64,000 nucleotides of DNA from Micromonospora wenchangensis. GTDB lineage: Bacteria > Actinomycetota > Actinomycetes > Mycobacteriales > Micromonosporaceae. The stretch covers positions 1 to 64,000 of the forward strand of contig NZ_MZMV01000002.1 of assembly GCF_002210435.1 (NCBI RefSeq). The letters run 5' to 3'. Made by a program: the position numbers and the translations under genes. Under the pieces are notes generated by a model. That model was not told the origin of the DNA and searched no databases. It saw only the letters and a program-made list of their open reading frames with translations. Positions 43,988 through 58,119 of this stretch are shown piece after piece. Every line of letters starts with the position of its first letter. Position 1 is the stretch's first letter.

Positions 43988-46501
43988 TCAGAGCCGGGGG
44001 TCGACCGGCTCCGACTCGCAGGCGAGGATCGCGAAGACCAGCTCGTGCCGACGCCACAGCGGCGCGTCGGCGGCGTAGGCGTCCAGGGCGGCCAGGCCGA
44101 GCGCGTGCTCGCGCAGCGCCAGCCCCCGCTTGCGCCCCAGCGAACGGCGACGCAGCGCGGTGAGCTGGGCCGGATCGGTGTAGCCGGGACCGTAGATGAT
44201 CCGCAGGTACTCCCGGCCCCGGCACTTGATCCCCGGCTGGAGCAGCGAACCGCGCGCCGACCGGGCGGCCGGACCGGCGTACGGCTTGACCACCATCCCC
44301 TCGCCGCCGGCCGCGGTCAGCGTCGACCACCACCCGGTGGCCGCCGCCACCGCCGCCTCGTCGTCCAACTCCACCACCTGCCGGCGGGTCGGCGTGAAGA
44401 ACTCCGGGTCGGCCGCGCAGAGCCGGTCGGCCAACGCCAGATGCCACCCGTGGTCCCGGTCGGTGAAGGTCACCGTCGCCCCGGCCAGCACCGCGAACGG
44501 CGCCAGGGTCATCCCGCGCAGCCCGTCGGTGGGTGCCACGTACGCGCGGTAGGCCGCCGAGTAGCCGTCGACCTCCGCCCGTCGGGCCGCCATCCGGTCC
44601 CGCAGCGCGGCCACCGGCAGGCCCCGGGCCGCCGCCGTGTCCAGCGCGGCGAGGGCCGCCGGCAGCGCCGCCCGCCCGGCCGCCCCGACCCCGGCGAACT
44701 GCTCGCGGATCAGCCCGCCCGCCTTCGCCGACCAGGGCAGCAGCTCGCAGTCCAGCAGCAGCCGGTCGGTGCCCAACTCGTCCCACAACCCGGCTGCGCC
44801 GACCGCCGCCCGGACCCGGTCGAGCAGTTCCCCGTCCAGTGGCGGACCGAAGAACGGCCGGCCGGTACGGGTGTGCACCACCCCACCGCCGAACCGGCCC
44901 GCCTCCCGCTCGACCAGCACCACCGCCCGGGAACCCATGTGCTTCTCCTCGCACACCACCCGCTGCACGCCGGCCGACCGGTAGTCGTCGAACGCCTGCG
45001 TCGGGTGCTCCAGGAACCCCGGCACGGTCGACGTCGAACACGGGGCCATCGTCGGCGGCAACCAGACCAGCCGGGCCGGGTCCACCGCGAACCGGCTCAT
45101 CACCTCCAGCGCGGCGGCGGCGTTCTCCGCCGGCACGGTCAGCGTGCCGTAGGCGTGCTCCAGGTGCCGCCGCCCGGTCACGTCGGCCAGGTCGAGCACC
45201 GTGTCCGGGCGGGTCGGGGTGTCGAACAGTGGCCGCGCCGGGGCGTACCACTCCCGCTGGGCGTCGACCGCGACCAGCTCCCGCTCGGGATAGCGCAGCG
45301 CGGTGAGCTTCCCGCCGAAGACGCAACCGGTATCGACGCAGATGGTGTTGTTGACCCACTCCGGGGTCGGGGTCGGGGTGTGCCCGTACACCACCATCGC
45401 CGCACCCCGGTAGTCGCGCGCCCACGGGTAGCGCACCGGCAGGCCGTACTCGTCGGTCTCGCCGGTGGTCTCGCCCCAGAGCGCGAACGAGCGGACCCGG
45501 CCCGACGCGCGGCCGTGGTAGGCCTCCTTCAGGCCGGCGTGCGCCACCACCAGCCGGCCGCCGTCCAGCACGAAGTGGCTGACCAGCCCGTCGATGAAGG
45601 TCGCCGCCCCGGCCACGAACGCCGGGTCCTCGGCGTCGAGCTGTGCCATCGTCTCGGCCAGGCCGTGGGTGAGCTTGACGTCCTGGCCACGCAGCTTGCG
45701 CAGCAGCTTGTGCTCGTGGTTGCCCGGCACGCAGATCGCGTGCCCGGCCGCCACCATGCCCATCACCAGGCGCAGCACGCCGGGCGAGTCCGGGCCGCGG
45801 TCCACCAGGTCACCCACGAAGACGGCGGTACGACCAGCCGGGTGCAACGCGTCCACCGGGCGACCCGCGTCGTCGCGGTGCAGCACGAAGCCCAGCCGCG
45901 TCAGCAGCGCCTCCAGTTCCGCCCGGCATCCGTGCACGTCACCGACGATGTCGAACGGCCCGGTCAGCTCCCGCCGGTCGTTGAACAGCTTCTCCAGCCG
46001 GATCCGCGCGGCGTCGATCTCCTCGACCCCGCGCAGCACGTGCACCCTGCGGAACCCCTCCCGCTCCAGTTGCCCGTACGACCGGCGCAGGTCCCGCTGC
46101 ATCCGGGCCAGCACCTGCCGGCCGTGCGTCCGGTCGGCGCGGGACAGGGTCCGTTCCCAGGCCAACGCCTCCGGCACGTCCAGCACGATCGCCACCGGGA
46201 GCACGTCGTGGTCCCGGGCCACCCTGACCAGCCCGGCGCGGGCGTGCGGCTGGAGGTTCGTCGCGTCGACCACGGTGAGCCGGCCCCGCCGCAGCCGGAC
46301 CCCCGCCACGTGGTGCAGCGCCCCGAACGCGTCGGCGGAGGCGGACTGGTCGTTCTCGTCGTCGGCGACCATCGCCCGGAACGCGTCCGAGGCGAGCACC
46401 TGACTCGGCGCGAAGTGCCGGGCAGCGAAGGTGGACTTGCCCGAGCCGGAGACGCCGACCAACGCCACCAGGGCGAGTTCGGGAATGTCGAGGATGCTCA
46501 T
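43988..46501 (-). CDS. pnkp: Polynucleotide kinase-phosphatase of RNA repair (Pnkp)
   Basis: A three-domain bacterial Pnkp of 837 aa that heals and seals cut RNA. The 5'-kinase domain (about 1-170) has the P-loop GVSGSGKST at 16-24. The 2',3'-phosphatase domain (about 178-340) shows the metallophosphoesterase series GDVHGC, GDLVDRGPDS, GNHEHKL and VVYGHTPTP. The C-terminal ligase/adenylyltransferase domain (about 470-837) has the nucleotidyl-lysine motif EEKHMGSRAVV and GEGMVVKPYAG. Pnkp cannot ligate alone but works with Hen1, encoded directly upstream with an ATGA overlap. Targets are likely tRNAs cut by ribotoxins. All catalytic motifs appear intact. Confidence 0.95.
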   Translation of the reverse strand: MSILDIPELALVALVGVSGSGKSTFAARHFAPSQVLASDAFRAMVADDENDQSASADAFGALHHVAGVRLRRGRLTVVDATNLQPHARAGLVRVARDHDVLPVAIVLDVPEALAWERTLSRADRTHGRQVLARMQRDLRRSYGQLEREGFRRVHVLRGVEEIDAARIRLEKLFNDRRELTGPFDIVGDVHGCRAELEALLTRLGFVLHRDDAGRPVDALHPAGRTAVFVGDLVDRGPDSPGVLRLVMGMVAAGHAICVPGNHEHKLLRKLRGQDVKLTHGLAETMAQLDAEDPAFVAGAATFIDGLVSHFVLDGGRLVVAHAGLKEAYHGRASGRVRSFALWGETTGETDEYGLPVRYPWARDYRGAAMVVYGHTPTPTPEWVNNTICVDTGCVFGGKLTALRYPERELVAVDAQREWYAPARPLFDTPTRPDTVLDLADVTGRRHLEHAYGTLTVPAENAAAALEVMSRFAVDPARLVWLPPTMAPCSTSTVPGFLEHPTQAFDDYRSAGVQRVVCEEKHMGSRAVVLVEREAGRFGGGVVHTRTGRPFFGPPLDGELLDRVRAAVGAAGLWDELGTDRLLLDCELLPWSAKAGGLIREQFAGVGAAGRAALPAALAALDTAAARGLPVAALRDRMAARRAEVDGYSAAYRAYVAPTDGLRGMTLAPFAVLAGATVTFTDRDHGWHLALADRLCAADPEFFTPTRRQVVELDDEAAVAAATGWWSTLTAAGGEGMVVKPYAGPAARSARGSLLQPGIKCRGREYLRIIYGPGYTDPAQLTALRRRSLGRKRGLALREHALGLAALDAYAADAPLWRRHELVFAILACESEPVDPRL

Positions 46502-47952
46502 CGGGTCGTCTCCCGGCTGGCCACGGCGGTGAGGACGGCGAGCTGGGTGGGGTGGCCCAGCTCGGGGTCGTGGTCACCGACCCCGCTGATCGTGGCCGTG
46601 TAACCGTGGTCGGCGGCCACCCGGTCGACCCACGCCGCGAACTCGGCACGGGTCCACTCGAACCGGTGGTCGGGGTGCCGGAACCGGCCCGCCGGCAGCC
46701 CCTCGTAACGCACGTTGTACTCCGCGTTCGGGGTGGTCACCACGAGCGTTCCCGGTCGGGCGTGACCCAGCACGGCGTCCTCCAGCGCGGGCAGCCGGGC
46801 CGGGTCCAGGTGCTCGACGACCTCCATCAGCACCGCCGCGTCGTAGCCGCGCAACCGGTCGTCCCGGTAGGTCAGCGCCGACTGCCACAGCCGGACCCGG
46901 TCCTGCTGCCGCTGGGGCAGCCGGTCCAGCCGCAGCCGGCGGGCGGCCACGGTCAGCGCCTGGGTGGAGACGTCCACCCCCACCACCTCGGTGTAACGCC
47001 GGTCGGCGAGCAGTCCGGTGAGCAGCGCGCCACCGCCGCACCCCAGGTCCACCACCCGGGTCGCCCCGCTGGCCGCCAGCGCGGCGAGCACCGCCTCGCG
47101 CCGTCGTACCGCCAGGGACGCCCGCCTGGGGTCGGCGACCGGCGTCGCGCCGTCCGCCGGGCCGGTGACCCCGTCGACACTGTCGTCCGGCACGGGTACG
47201 TCGGCCAGCCGCAACTCGGCCAGCCGGGCCATCGCCTGCCCGGCCAACGCCCGCCGGTGCGCCAGGTAACGCCTGGTGATCAGCGCCCGTTCCGGGTGGT
47301 CGGCCAACCAGCCCGCCCCGGCCCGCAGTAGCTTGTCGATCTCGTCCGGGGCGACCCAGTAGTGCTTGGCGTCGTCCAGCACCGGCAGCAGGACGTACAG
47401 GTGGTTGAGGGCGTCGGCGAGCCGGACCGTGCCGGTCAGGCAGAGGTCGACGTACCGGCTGTCACCCCATTCGGGGTGCTGCTCGTCGAGCGGGAGCGGG
47501 GCTGCGGTGACCGTCCAGCCGAGCGGGGTGAACAGTCGTACCGCCAGGTCCGCGCCGCCCCGGCAGCGCAGCACCGGCACCCGGATGCTCAGCGGGATCG
47601 CCGAGCCGGCCAGCTCCGGACGGTCCCGCGACACCCCGCGCAGCGCGGAGCGGAACACCGTCGACAGGGCCGAGGAGAGCAGACTGGACGCGGCGTAGGC
47701 GCGGTCGTTGACGTACTGCCCGAGGGTGAAACTCTCCGGGGTGGACGCCGCCCGCCGCCGACCCACCCCGAGGCGCTGCGGATCGACCTCGACCAGCAGG
47801 GCGGCCGTGCACCGCTGCGCCGTCGCCTCCGGGTAGAACACGTGCGCGGTGCCCGTCGGCAGGTCGAACTCCTGCACCCGGTCGGGGTGCTTGACCAGTA
47901 GGTAACCGAGGTCGGTCGCCGGTTCGTGGGTGGTGGTCAGGGTGAGCAGCAC
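46498..47952 (-). CDS. hen1: 3'-terminal RNA ribose 2'-O-methyltransferase Hen1
   Basis: Bacterial Hen1, 484 aa. The N-terminal half (VLLTLTTTHEPATDLGYLLVKHPDRVQEFDLPTGTAHVFYPEA) is the Hen1-N domain that activates Pnkp ligase. The C-terminal methyltransferase has VVDLGCGGGALLTGLL (near 297) and the Mg2+-binding signature MEVVEHLDPARL, followed by VVTTPNAEYNVRYEGL. It methylates the 2'-OH at the break so that the repaired RNA resists a second cut. The GTG at 47952 was chosen because the conserved domain begins there. The stop overlaps the pnkp start. A linker of about 40 residues (VPVPDDSVDGVTGPADG) separates the halves. Confidence 0.94.
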   Translation of the reverse strand: MLLTLTTTHEPATDLGYLLVKHPDRVQEFDLPTGTAHVFYPEATAQRCTAALLVEVDPQRLGVGRRRAASTPESFTLGQYVNDRAYAASSLLSSALSTVFRSALRGVSRDRPELAGSAIPLSIRVPVLRCRGGADLAVRLFTPLGWTVTAAPLPLDEQHPEWGDSRYVDLCLTGTVRLADALNHLYVLLPVLDDAKHYWVAPDEIDKLLRAGAGWLADHPERALITRRYLAHRRALAGQAMARLAELRLADVPVPDDSVDGVTGPADGATPVADPRRASLAVRRREAVLAALAASGATRVVDLGCGGGALLTGLLADRRYTEVVGVDVSTQALTVAARRLRLDRLPQRQQDRVRLWQSALTYRDDRLRGYDAAVLMEVVEHLDPARLPALEDAVLGHARPGTLVVTTPNAEYNVRYEGLPAGRFRHPDHRFEWTRAEFAAWVDRVAADHGYTATISGVGDHDPELGHPTQLAVLTAVASRETTR

Positions 47953-48033
47953 GCGCCCATGATCCCAGCGTGGTCGATCCGGCGTCGTCCTCATTTCCCG
48001 TGGCCGCCCGCCGTCGGAGGCCGGGCCGCACCG

Positions 48034-48246
48034 TCAGCGGTAGTCGTCCTCGTCGGCGGTGACCACCCGGGCCTGCTCCATGGCGTCCCAGTCGGCGACC
48101 TCCAAGCCCCGGTGCGGCTCGGCGTCGGTCTCGTCCGGGCCGATCACGGCGGCCTGCTCGACCGCGTCGGCCGGCTCGGCCTCCAGGTCGCGTTCCTGCG
48201 GGTCGAGGTGGTCGCTCGGGGTGAACTCCTCGTCGGGCTGACCCAT
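48034..48246 (-). CDS. 70-aa acidic protein with a repeated motif
   Basis: A small, very acidic hydrophilic protein (MGQPDEEFTPSDHLDPQERD...). It contains two related segments, EPADAVEQAAVIGPDE and EVADWDAMEQARVVTADED, which look like an internal duplication. The ATG at 48246 follows CAGGGAGGGACG, an excellent ribosome site. It lies 81 bases before hen1 on the same strand and may be cotranscribed with the RNA-repair genes, though independent transcription is equally possible. No known family was recognised. Confidence 0.65.
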   Translation of the reverse strand: MGQPDEEFTPSDHLDPQERDLEAEPADAVEQAAVIGPDETDAEPHRGLEVADWDAMEQARVVTADEDDYR

Positions 48247-48370
48247 CGTCCCTCCCTGGTTGCGGCGGCCTGTCCACCCCACCGTACGGGCTGGTGGCGG
48301 AGGTCGCCCGCTGGGCGCGGGAACGCGGGAACGTCCCACCGGGGACGCCTGGCGGTGTCAGGATGGGCCG

Positions 48371-48754
48371 GTGGGCTTCCTGATCCGGTTGGTGATCACG
48401 GCGATCGCGCTGTGGGTCACCACGCTGATCGTGCCCGGGGTCGACGTCTCCGGGCGCAACGGCGCGAACACCGTGTTCACCCTGCTGGTGGTGGCGCTGA
48501 TCTTCGGTGCGGTCAACGCGGTGCTCAAACCGGTGATCAAGGTGGTCGGTTGCGTGTTCTACCTGCTCACCCTCGGGCTGTTCGCGCTGGTGGTGAACGC
48601 CCTGCTGTTCCTGCTGACCGACCGGATCGCGCGCGCGGTCGACCTGTCGTTCCGGGTGGACGGTTTCTGGCCGGCCTTCTGGGGGGCCATCGTGATGGCC
48701 GTGGTGACCTGGCTGATCAGCGTCGCCGTGCCGGACGGCCGGGAGGCCCGGTGA
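48371..48754 (+). CDS. Four-span membrane protein (phage-holin-family annotation)
   Basis: A 127-aa protein made up of four membrane segments (LIRLVITAIALWVTTLIVPGV; TVFTLLVVALIFGAVNAVL; VVGCVFYLLTLGLFALVVNALLFLL; FWPAFWGAIVMAVVTWLISVAV). It matches the family often named mycobacterial four-TM phage holin (superfamily IV), which is widespread in ordinary chromosomes and is not evidence of a prophage. The motif FGAVNAVLKPVIKVVGCVFYLLTLGLFALVVNA is characteristic. The GTG at 48371 follows GGATGGGCC. Function unknown, perhaps envelope. Confidence 0.83.
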   Translation: MGFLIRLVITAIALWVTTLIVPGVDVSGRNGANTVFTLLVVALIFGAVNAVLKPVIKVVGCVFYLLTLGLFALVVNALLFLLTDRIARAVDLSFRVDGFWPAFWGAIVMAVVTWLISVAVPDGREAR

Positions 48755-48898
48755 GGCCGGGCGGTGGACGGTCACCGGGGCGGTTGTGTCCGCCGACGCC
48801 TCCTACGGGATACTGCCGACGGTGGACAGCGCGGTCCGGCGCACCGACGGAAGACAGCGGCCAGCGCGGCCGAGAGCGGTAAGTAAGGAGCGTTTCAC

Positions 48899-49921
<1,023 letters not shown>

Positions 49922-49937
49922 CCCTGACGTACCCCGT

Positions 49938-49973
49938 CGACGGCCGGCTCCCCACCCGGGGTGCCGGCCGTCG
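49938..49973. terminator. Bidirectional terminator after fbaA
   Basis: CGACGGCCGGC (49938-49948) pairs with GCCGGCCGTCG (49963-49973). It lies 17 bases after the fbaA stop and 30 bases from the stop of the convergent LOG-family gene. Confidence 0.72.
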
Positions 49974-50002
49974 CCGTCGCGCCCGGCCGGCCGGGCCGGG
50001 CG

Positions 50003-51208
50003 TCAGGCCGTCGCGGTGAGCACCCGGACGGCCTCCCGTACGTCGTCGGTGAGGTGGATGCTGCCGGACAGGTCGCCGAAGGGCGAACCGGCGAACAACG
50101 GCCGCAGCAGCGACTCGATCGGCAGCTCCCGGGTCCAGTACGCCCGGTCGAGGAAGACGTACGCGCCGCTCGCCCCGTCCGTGCCGTAGTACGTCTTCGT
50201 GGCCGCCTGGAACACCTCCTGCACGGTGCCGGCCCGGCCGGGCGCGAAGACGATCCCGCCCCGGGCCAGCCGCAGGATGGTGTCCTCCCGGATGGCGTTG
50301 GAGAAGTACTTGGCGATCCGCCCGGCGAACAGGTTCGCCGGTTCGTGCCCGTACAGCCAGGTGGGGATGGCCAGCCCGCCGGAACGGGCCCAGTCCAGCC
50401 CGGGGCCGCGCTGCTGCGGCACGGTCGCCGCGTAGCGGTCCCGCACGGCCAGCGCGGCGGCCGTGTACCGGTCGTGGTCGGTGAAGTCGGGGGCCACCGC
50501 CAGCAGGTCGATCGCCGTGTTCAGCTCCTGCGCCGGCCAGGCCGACAGGAACGCGCCCAGGTTGGCCGCCTCCATCACCCCGGGGCCGCCGCCGGTCACC
50601 ACCAGCCGGTCGGCCCGCGCCAGCTCCCAGCCCAGCACCGCCGCCATCCGGTACGGCACACTGCCGCGCGGCACCGCGTGCCCGCCCATCACCCCCACCA
50701 CCGACTGCGGCCCGTGGGTGGCGAGCCAGGTCCGGGTCGCGTCGGCCAGGGCGTTGTCCACGCCGTGGTCGTGCAGCCGCTGGCCGAGTGCCTCCTTCAC
50801 GTCCGGCAGCGCGCCACCGTGGGCGCGGAAGTGGTCGTACACCCGGGTGTCGTACATCCCGGCGAACCCGGCGGTGGCGAACCCTTCGGCCAGGTCGGTA
50901 GGGGTGTAGAGGTGGGCCGGCTGGGTCGGGTACGGCAGGCCGGAGAAGGGCGGCACCACGTTCGCGCCGCGCCGGACCAGGTCCGCGCCGACCTCCCGGC
51001 CGGCGAACCGGCAACCCACGAAGAGGGTGCCGGCCACGTCGGTGGCGGTGAGGTCGGGAACCGGGTCGAGGTCGAGGCGGAGCCCCTGCACGGTCAGCCC
51101 GGCGAGGCTGTCGGCGGCCAGGTGCCTGTCGAACTCGGCCCGGGTCTCGATCTCGTCATGACTGGTGTCGTGCGGCGCGATGACGTCCGCCGGAGGTGGG
51201 GTGGGCAC
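50003..51208 (-). CDS. LOG-family (lysine decarboxylase-like fold) protein
   Basis: A 401-aa protein of the LOG/TIGR00730-type Rossmann fold, related to cytokinin-activating or nucleotide 5'-monophosphate nucleosidases. The phosphate-binding motif GGGPGVMEAANLGAF is present, as is a PGGxGTxxE-like motif reading APGRAGTVQEVFQA, with Gly replaced by Arg. A 130-residue N-terminal region (HDEIETRAEFDRHLAADSLAGLTVQGLRLDLDPVPDLTATDVAGTLFVGCRF) is extra compared with simple LOG proteins of about 190 aa and resembles a pentapeptide-like beta segment. Ribose-5-phosphate release from nucleotides is possible. The GTG at 51208 follows AGGATGGCGGG. Confidence 0.83.
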   Translation of the reverse strand: MPTPPPADVIAPHDTSHDEIETRAEFDRHLAADSLAGLTVQGLRLDLDPVPDLTATDVAGTLFVGCRFAGREVGADLVRRGANVVPPFSGLPYPTQPAHLYTPTDLAEGFATAGFAGMYDTRVYDHFRAHGGALPDVKEALGQRLHDHGVDNALADATRTWLATHGPQSVVGVMGGHAVPRGSVPYRMAAVLGWELARADRLVVTGGGPGVMEAANLGAFLSAWPAQELNTAIDLLAVAPDFTDHDRYTAAALAVRDRYAATVPQQRGPGLDWARSGGLAIPTWLYGHEPANLFAGRIAKYFSNAIREDTILRLARGGIVFAPGRAGTVQEVFQAATKTYYGTDGASGAYVFLDRAYWTRELPIESLLRPLFAGSPFGDLSGSIHLTDDVREAVRVLTATA

Positions 51209-51515
51209 CCCGCCATCCTGCCCCCACCCCGCCACCGCGCACCGGGGCAGGGGTACCGACGACAGGAGCCCGGCGACCGAGGCCGCCGGGCTCCTGCGTA
51301 ACCGGGTCCTGGGGAGGCTCCGGACCAATAGTTGTAGTGGAAAATATCTTCGGATGGCATGGGCCGCAGGGCCGGTACGGTCGGCCGAGGGTTCACCCGA
51401 CAGGGCCGAGGGTTCACCCGGTAGGGTCCCGACGTGACGTAGACCTCCACCGTTCAGTCAGCGTACCCACCCGACCCCCTCGCGCCCCGCGGGGCGAAGC
51501 GGGTTGAATGGGGCG
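51209..51515. other. Divergent spacer with AT island, tandem repeat and hairpin
   Basis: A 307-base region between the LOG-family gene (leftward) and the DUF3151 gene (rightward). It holds a hairpin (CAGGAGCCCGGCG 51263-51275 with CGCCGGGCTCCTG 51284-51296), an AT-rich island around 51327-51354 (AATAGTTGTAGTGGAAAATA), and a direct repeat of GGCCGAGGGTTCACCCG near 51385 and 51406. The island is the likely promoter zone for one of the genes. No convincing coding sequence. Confidence 0.5.
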
Positions 51516-51944
51516 ATGCAGAACCTGTTGCCTGAGCCTCCGGCCACTCTCCTGTCCGCGCACGACGACGCGGACGCGGCGCTGGCCGCCGCCGCAGAGC
51601 AGGGCACCGACGAGGCGTACGCCGAGGTCGCGGCCCGCTTCCCGACGCACAGTGCGGCCTGGGCGGCGCTGGCCACCCGGGCCCTGGACGGCGGCCAGGT
51701 GGTCGCGGCGTACGCGTACGCCCGCACCGGCTACCACCGTGGCCTGGACCAGCTGCGACGCAGCGGCTGGAAGGGGCACGGCCCGGTCCCCTGGTCGCAC
51801 ACCCCGAACCGGGGCTTCCTGCGCTGCCTTTACGTCCTGTCCCGGGCCGCCGGGGAGATCGGCGAGGCGGACGAGGCCGCCCGCTGCGCCCAGTTCCTCC
51901 GCGACTGTGACCCGGCCGCCGGGGACGCCCTCGCCAGCGCCTGA
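51516..51944 (+). CDS. DUF3151-family protein
   Basis: A 142-aa soluble helical protein with TPR-like character (DEAYAEVAARFPTHSAAWAALATRALDGGQVVAAYAYARTGYHRGLDQLRRSGWKGHGPVPWSHTPNRGFLRCLYVLSRAAGEIGEADEAARCAQFLRDCDP). It begins MQNLLPEPPATLL and matches the actinobacterial DUF3151 family, which commonly neighbours fructose-bisphosphate aldolase, as here. The ATG at 51516 lacks a strong ribosome site; an ATG 12 bases upstream is an alternative. Function not established. Confidence 0.85.
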   Translation: MQNLLPEPPATLLSAHDDADAALAAAAEQGTDEAYAEVAARFPTHSAAWAALATRALDGGQVVAAYAYARTGYHRGLDQLRRSGWKGHGPVPWSHTPNRGFLRCLYVLSRAAGEIGEADEAARCAQFLRDCDPAAGDALASA

Positions 51945-51955
51945 CCGGCGCGTCT

Positions 51956-51989
51956 CCGGTCCGCCCCGACGGTCGTCGGGGCGGACCGG
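51956..51989. terminator. Bidirectional terminator
   Basis: CCGGTCCGCCCCGAC (51956-51970) is perfectly complementary to GTCGGGGCGGACCGG (51975-51989) around GGTC. It separates the convergent DUF3151 and ParA-like genes. Confidence 0.8.
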
Positions 51990-51997
51990 CCGACGGG

Positions 51998-56878
<4,881 letters not shown>

Positions 56879-56933
56879 CGATCCCCCTCCGCCCTCCCCC
56901 GCTTCCCGCGCCCCGCTCCCGCTGTGCCCCGGT

Positions 56934-56987
56934 GATCAAGAGGTTTGCGTCACGGATTCGCCCTCCGGTGACGCGAACCTCTTGATC
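56934..56987. repeat. 54-base palindrome, copy 3
   Basis: Arms GATCAAGAGGTTTGCGTCA (56934-56952) and TGACGCGAACCTCTTGATC (56969-56987), one mismatch, 16-base centre. It lies 55 bases after purA between a C-rich tract on its left and a region becoming G-rich on its right, and may serve as the purA terminator. Confidence 0.88.
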
Positions 56988-56990
56988 GCC

Positions 56991-57027
56991 TGTGGAAATC
57001 CGGGGGTTGTCCACAGGGTTATCCACA
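56991..57027 (+). promoter_or_regulatory. Cluster of DnaA-box-like sites
   Basis: TTGTCCACA (57007-57015), the consensus of high-GC actinomycetes, and TTATCCACA (57019-57027), the classical consensus, lie three bases apart in the same orientation. A degenerate opposite-facing TGTGGAAAT is at 56991-56999. They are 41-77 bases upstream of the AbiEi-like gene. DnaA control or titration is possible. Confidence 0.6.
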
Positions 57028-57067
57028 GGGGTGGAAGTGGGGGCGGGTAGGGCGTGAGGGTGGCGGG

Positions 57068-58003
57068 GTGATGCCGCTCGAAATTCTCCGTCGGGTCGCC
57101 CTCGGGCAGGACGGCATGGTCACCATGTCGCAGGCCCTCGCGGCCGGGCTGACCCGGCACCACGTCCGGCAACTCTGCCGCTCCGGGCGGTGGACGCGGC
57201 TGTCCCGTGGCTGCTACGCCCCCGCCGGGCAGCCACCGGACGCGCTCGCCCGGCGGGCCCGCATCCGGGCGGCGGTGACGAGCCTAGGCCCCGGGGCCTT
57301 CGCCGTCCTCGACAGCGCCCTCGCGCTGCACGAGATCGCCGGGCCACGCCAATCCGCCGTCCACGTGTCGGTGCCGGTGGACCGGCCCCGGCCGCAACGG
57401 CACACCGACCCCATGCTCGTCGTCCACCAGTTCACCGTGGCCCCGGGCGACGTCGTCGACGTGGCCGGCGTTCCCACGACCTCGCCGTTGCGCACGGTGA
57501 CGGACATGATTCTCCGGCTCGACCGGTACCCGGCGGTGTCCGTGCTCGACTCGGCACTGAACCGGGGGCTCGTCACCCCGGAGGACCTGGCCACCGCGCC
57601 GGCGATCGTCCGGGGCCGCCGGGGTGCCCCGGCCGCCCGCAGTCACCTCGCCGAGGTGGACGGTCGCGCCCAGTCACCGCTGGAGACCTGGTCGCGGCTG
57701 CGCTGCGTCGACGGCGGAGTCCCGCCCGACGTGCTGCAACAGGAGGTCCGGGACGGCGACGGTCACCTGCTCGGCATCGGTGACCTCGGGTGGCGGGCGG
57801 CGCGGTTGATCGCCGAGGCCGACGGGGCGGGCCCACACGGCACCCCGGAGGCCCTGTTCGCCGACCGTCGCCGGCAGAACCGCCTGGTCAACGCGGGTTG
57901 GCGGGTGCTCCGGTTCACCTGGTCGGATGCGCTGCGCCCGGACTACATCCCACACACCGTCCGTCAGGCCATGGCCCTCACCCGCTCCCGCCCGCTGCGG
58001 TAG
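57068..58003 (+). CDS. AbiEi-like HTH plus DUF559-like endonuclease-fold protein
   Basis: A 311-aa protein. Residues 1-60 form an AbiEi-type winged helix (GMVTMSQALAAGLTRHHVRQLCRSGRWTRLSRGCYAPAG). The middle resembles the AbiEi C-terminal region (AVLDSALALHEIAG, VVDVAGVPTTSPLRTVTDMIL). The last 90 residues resemble a DUF559/Vsr-like nuclease fold (GDGHLLGIGDLGWRAARLIAEADG...RRRQNRLVNAGWRVLRFTWSD), with acidic residues in plausible metal positions. Such proteins are numerous in actinobacterial chromosomes and often lack an AbiEii toxin partner, as here. The GTG at 57068 overlaps an ATG at 57071; either may be used. DnaA-like boxes precede it. Confidence 0.8.
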   Translation: MMPLEILRRVALGQDGMVTMSQALAAGLTRHHVRQLCRSGRWTRLSRGCYAPAGQPPDALARRARIRAAVTSLGPGAFAVLDSALALHEIAGPRQSAVHVSVPVDRPRPQRHTDPMLVVHQFTVAPGDVVDVAGVPTTSPLRTVTDMILRLDRYPAVSVLDSALNRGLVTPEDLATAPAIVRGRRGAPAARSHLAEVDGRAQSPLETWSRLRCVDGGVPPDVLQQEVRDGDGHLLGIGDLGWRAARLIAEADGAGPHGTPEALFADRRRQNRLVNAGWRVLRFTWSDALRPDYIPHTVRQAMALTRSRPLR

Positions 58004-58097
58004 GGCCTTCGACGCGGCACGCCGACCCGCCCACCCCACCCGCCTCTTCCCGCCCCCATCCCTTCGCCCCCATCCTCAGCACCCCTCCTCGGCCGGT

Positions 58098-58116
58098 GAT
58101 CAAGAGGTTTGCGTCA
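58098..58116. repeat. Extra left arm of the 54-base palindrome
   Basis: A solitary GATCAAGAGGTTTGCGTCA (58098-58116) directly before copy 4, separated by three bases. It is identical to the consensus left arm and could pair with the right arm of copy 4 instead of that copy's own left arm. Confidence 0.85.
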
Positions 58117-58119
58117 GTT

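Noticed and set aside
48371..48754. A prophage indicated by a holin-like protein
   Set aside because: The four-span family is a chromosomal membrane protein in most actinobacteria; no integrase, capsid or lysin genes are nearby.
51094..51359. A small gene on the minus strand reading MPSEDIFHYNYWSG
   Set aside because: It has no ribosome site, runs without stop into the LOG-family gene in another frame, and becomes arginine-rich noise after 20 codons.
56991..57027. A chromosomal replication origin
   Set aside because: Only two good DnaA boxes, no AT-rich unwinding region and no dnaA, dnaN or rpmH in the vicinity.
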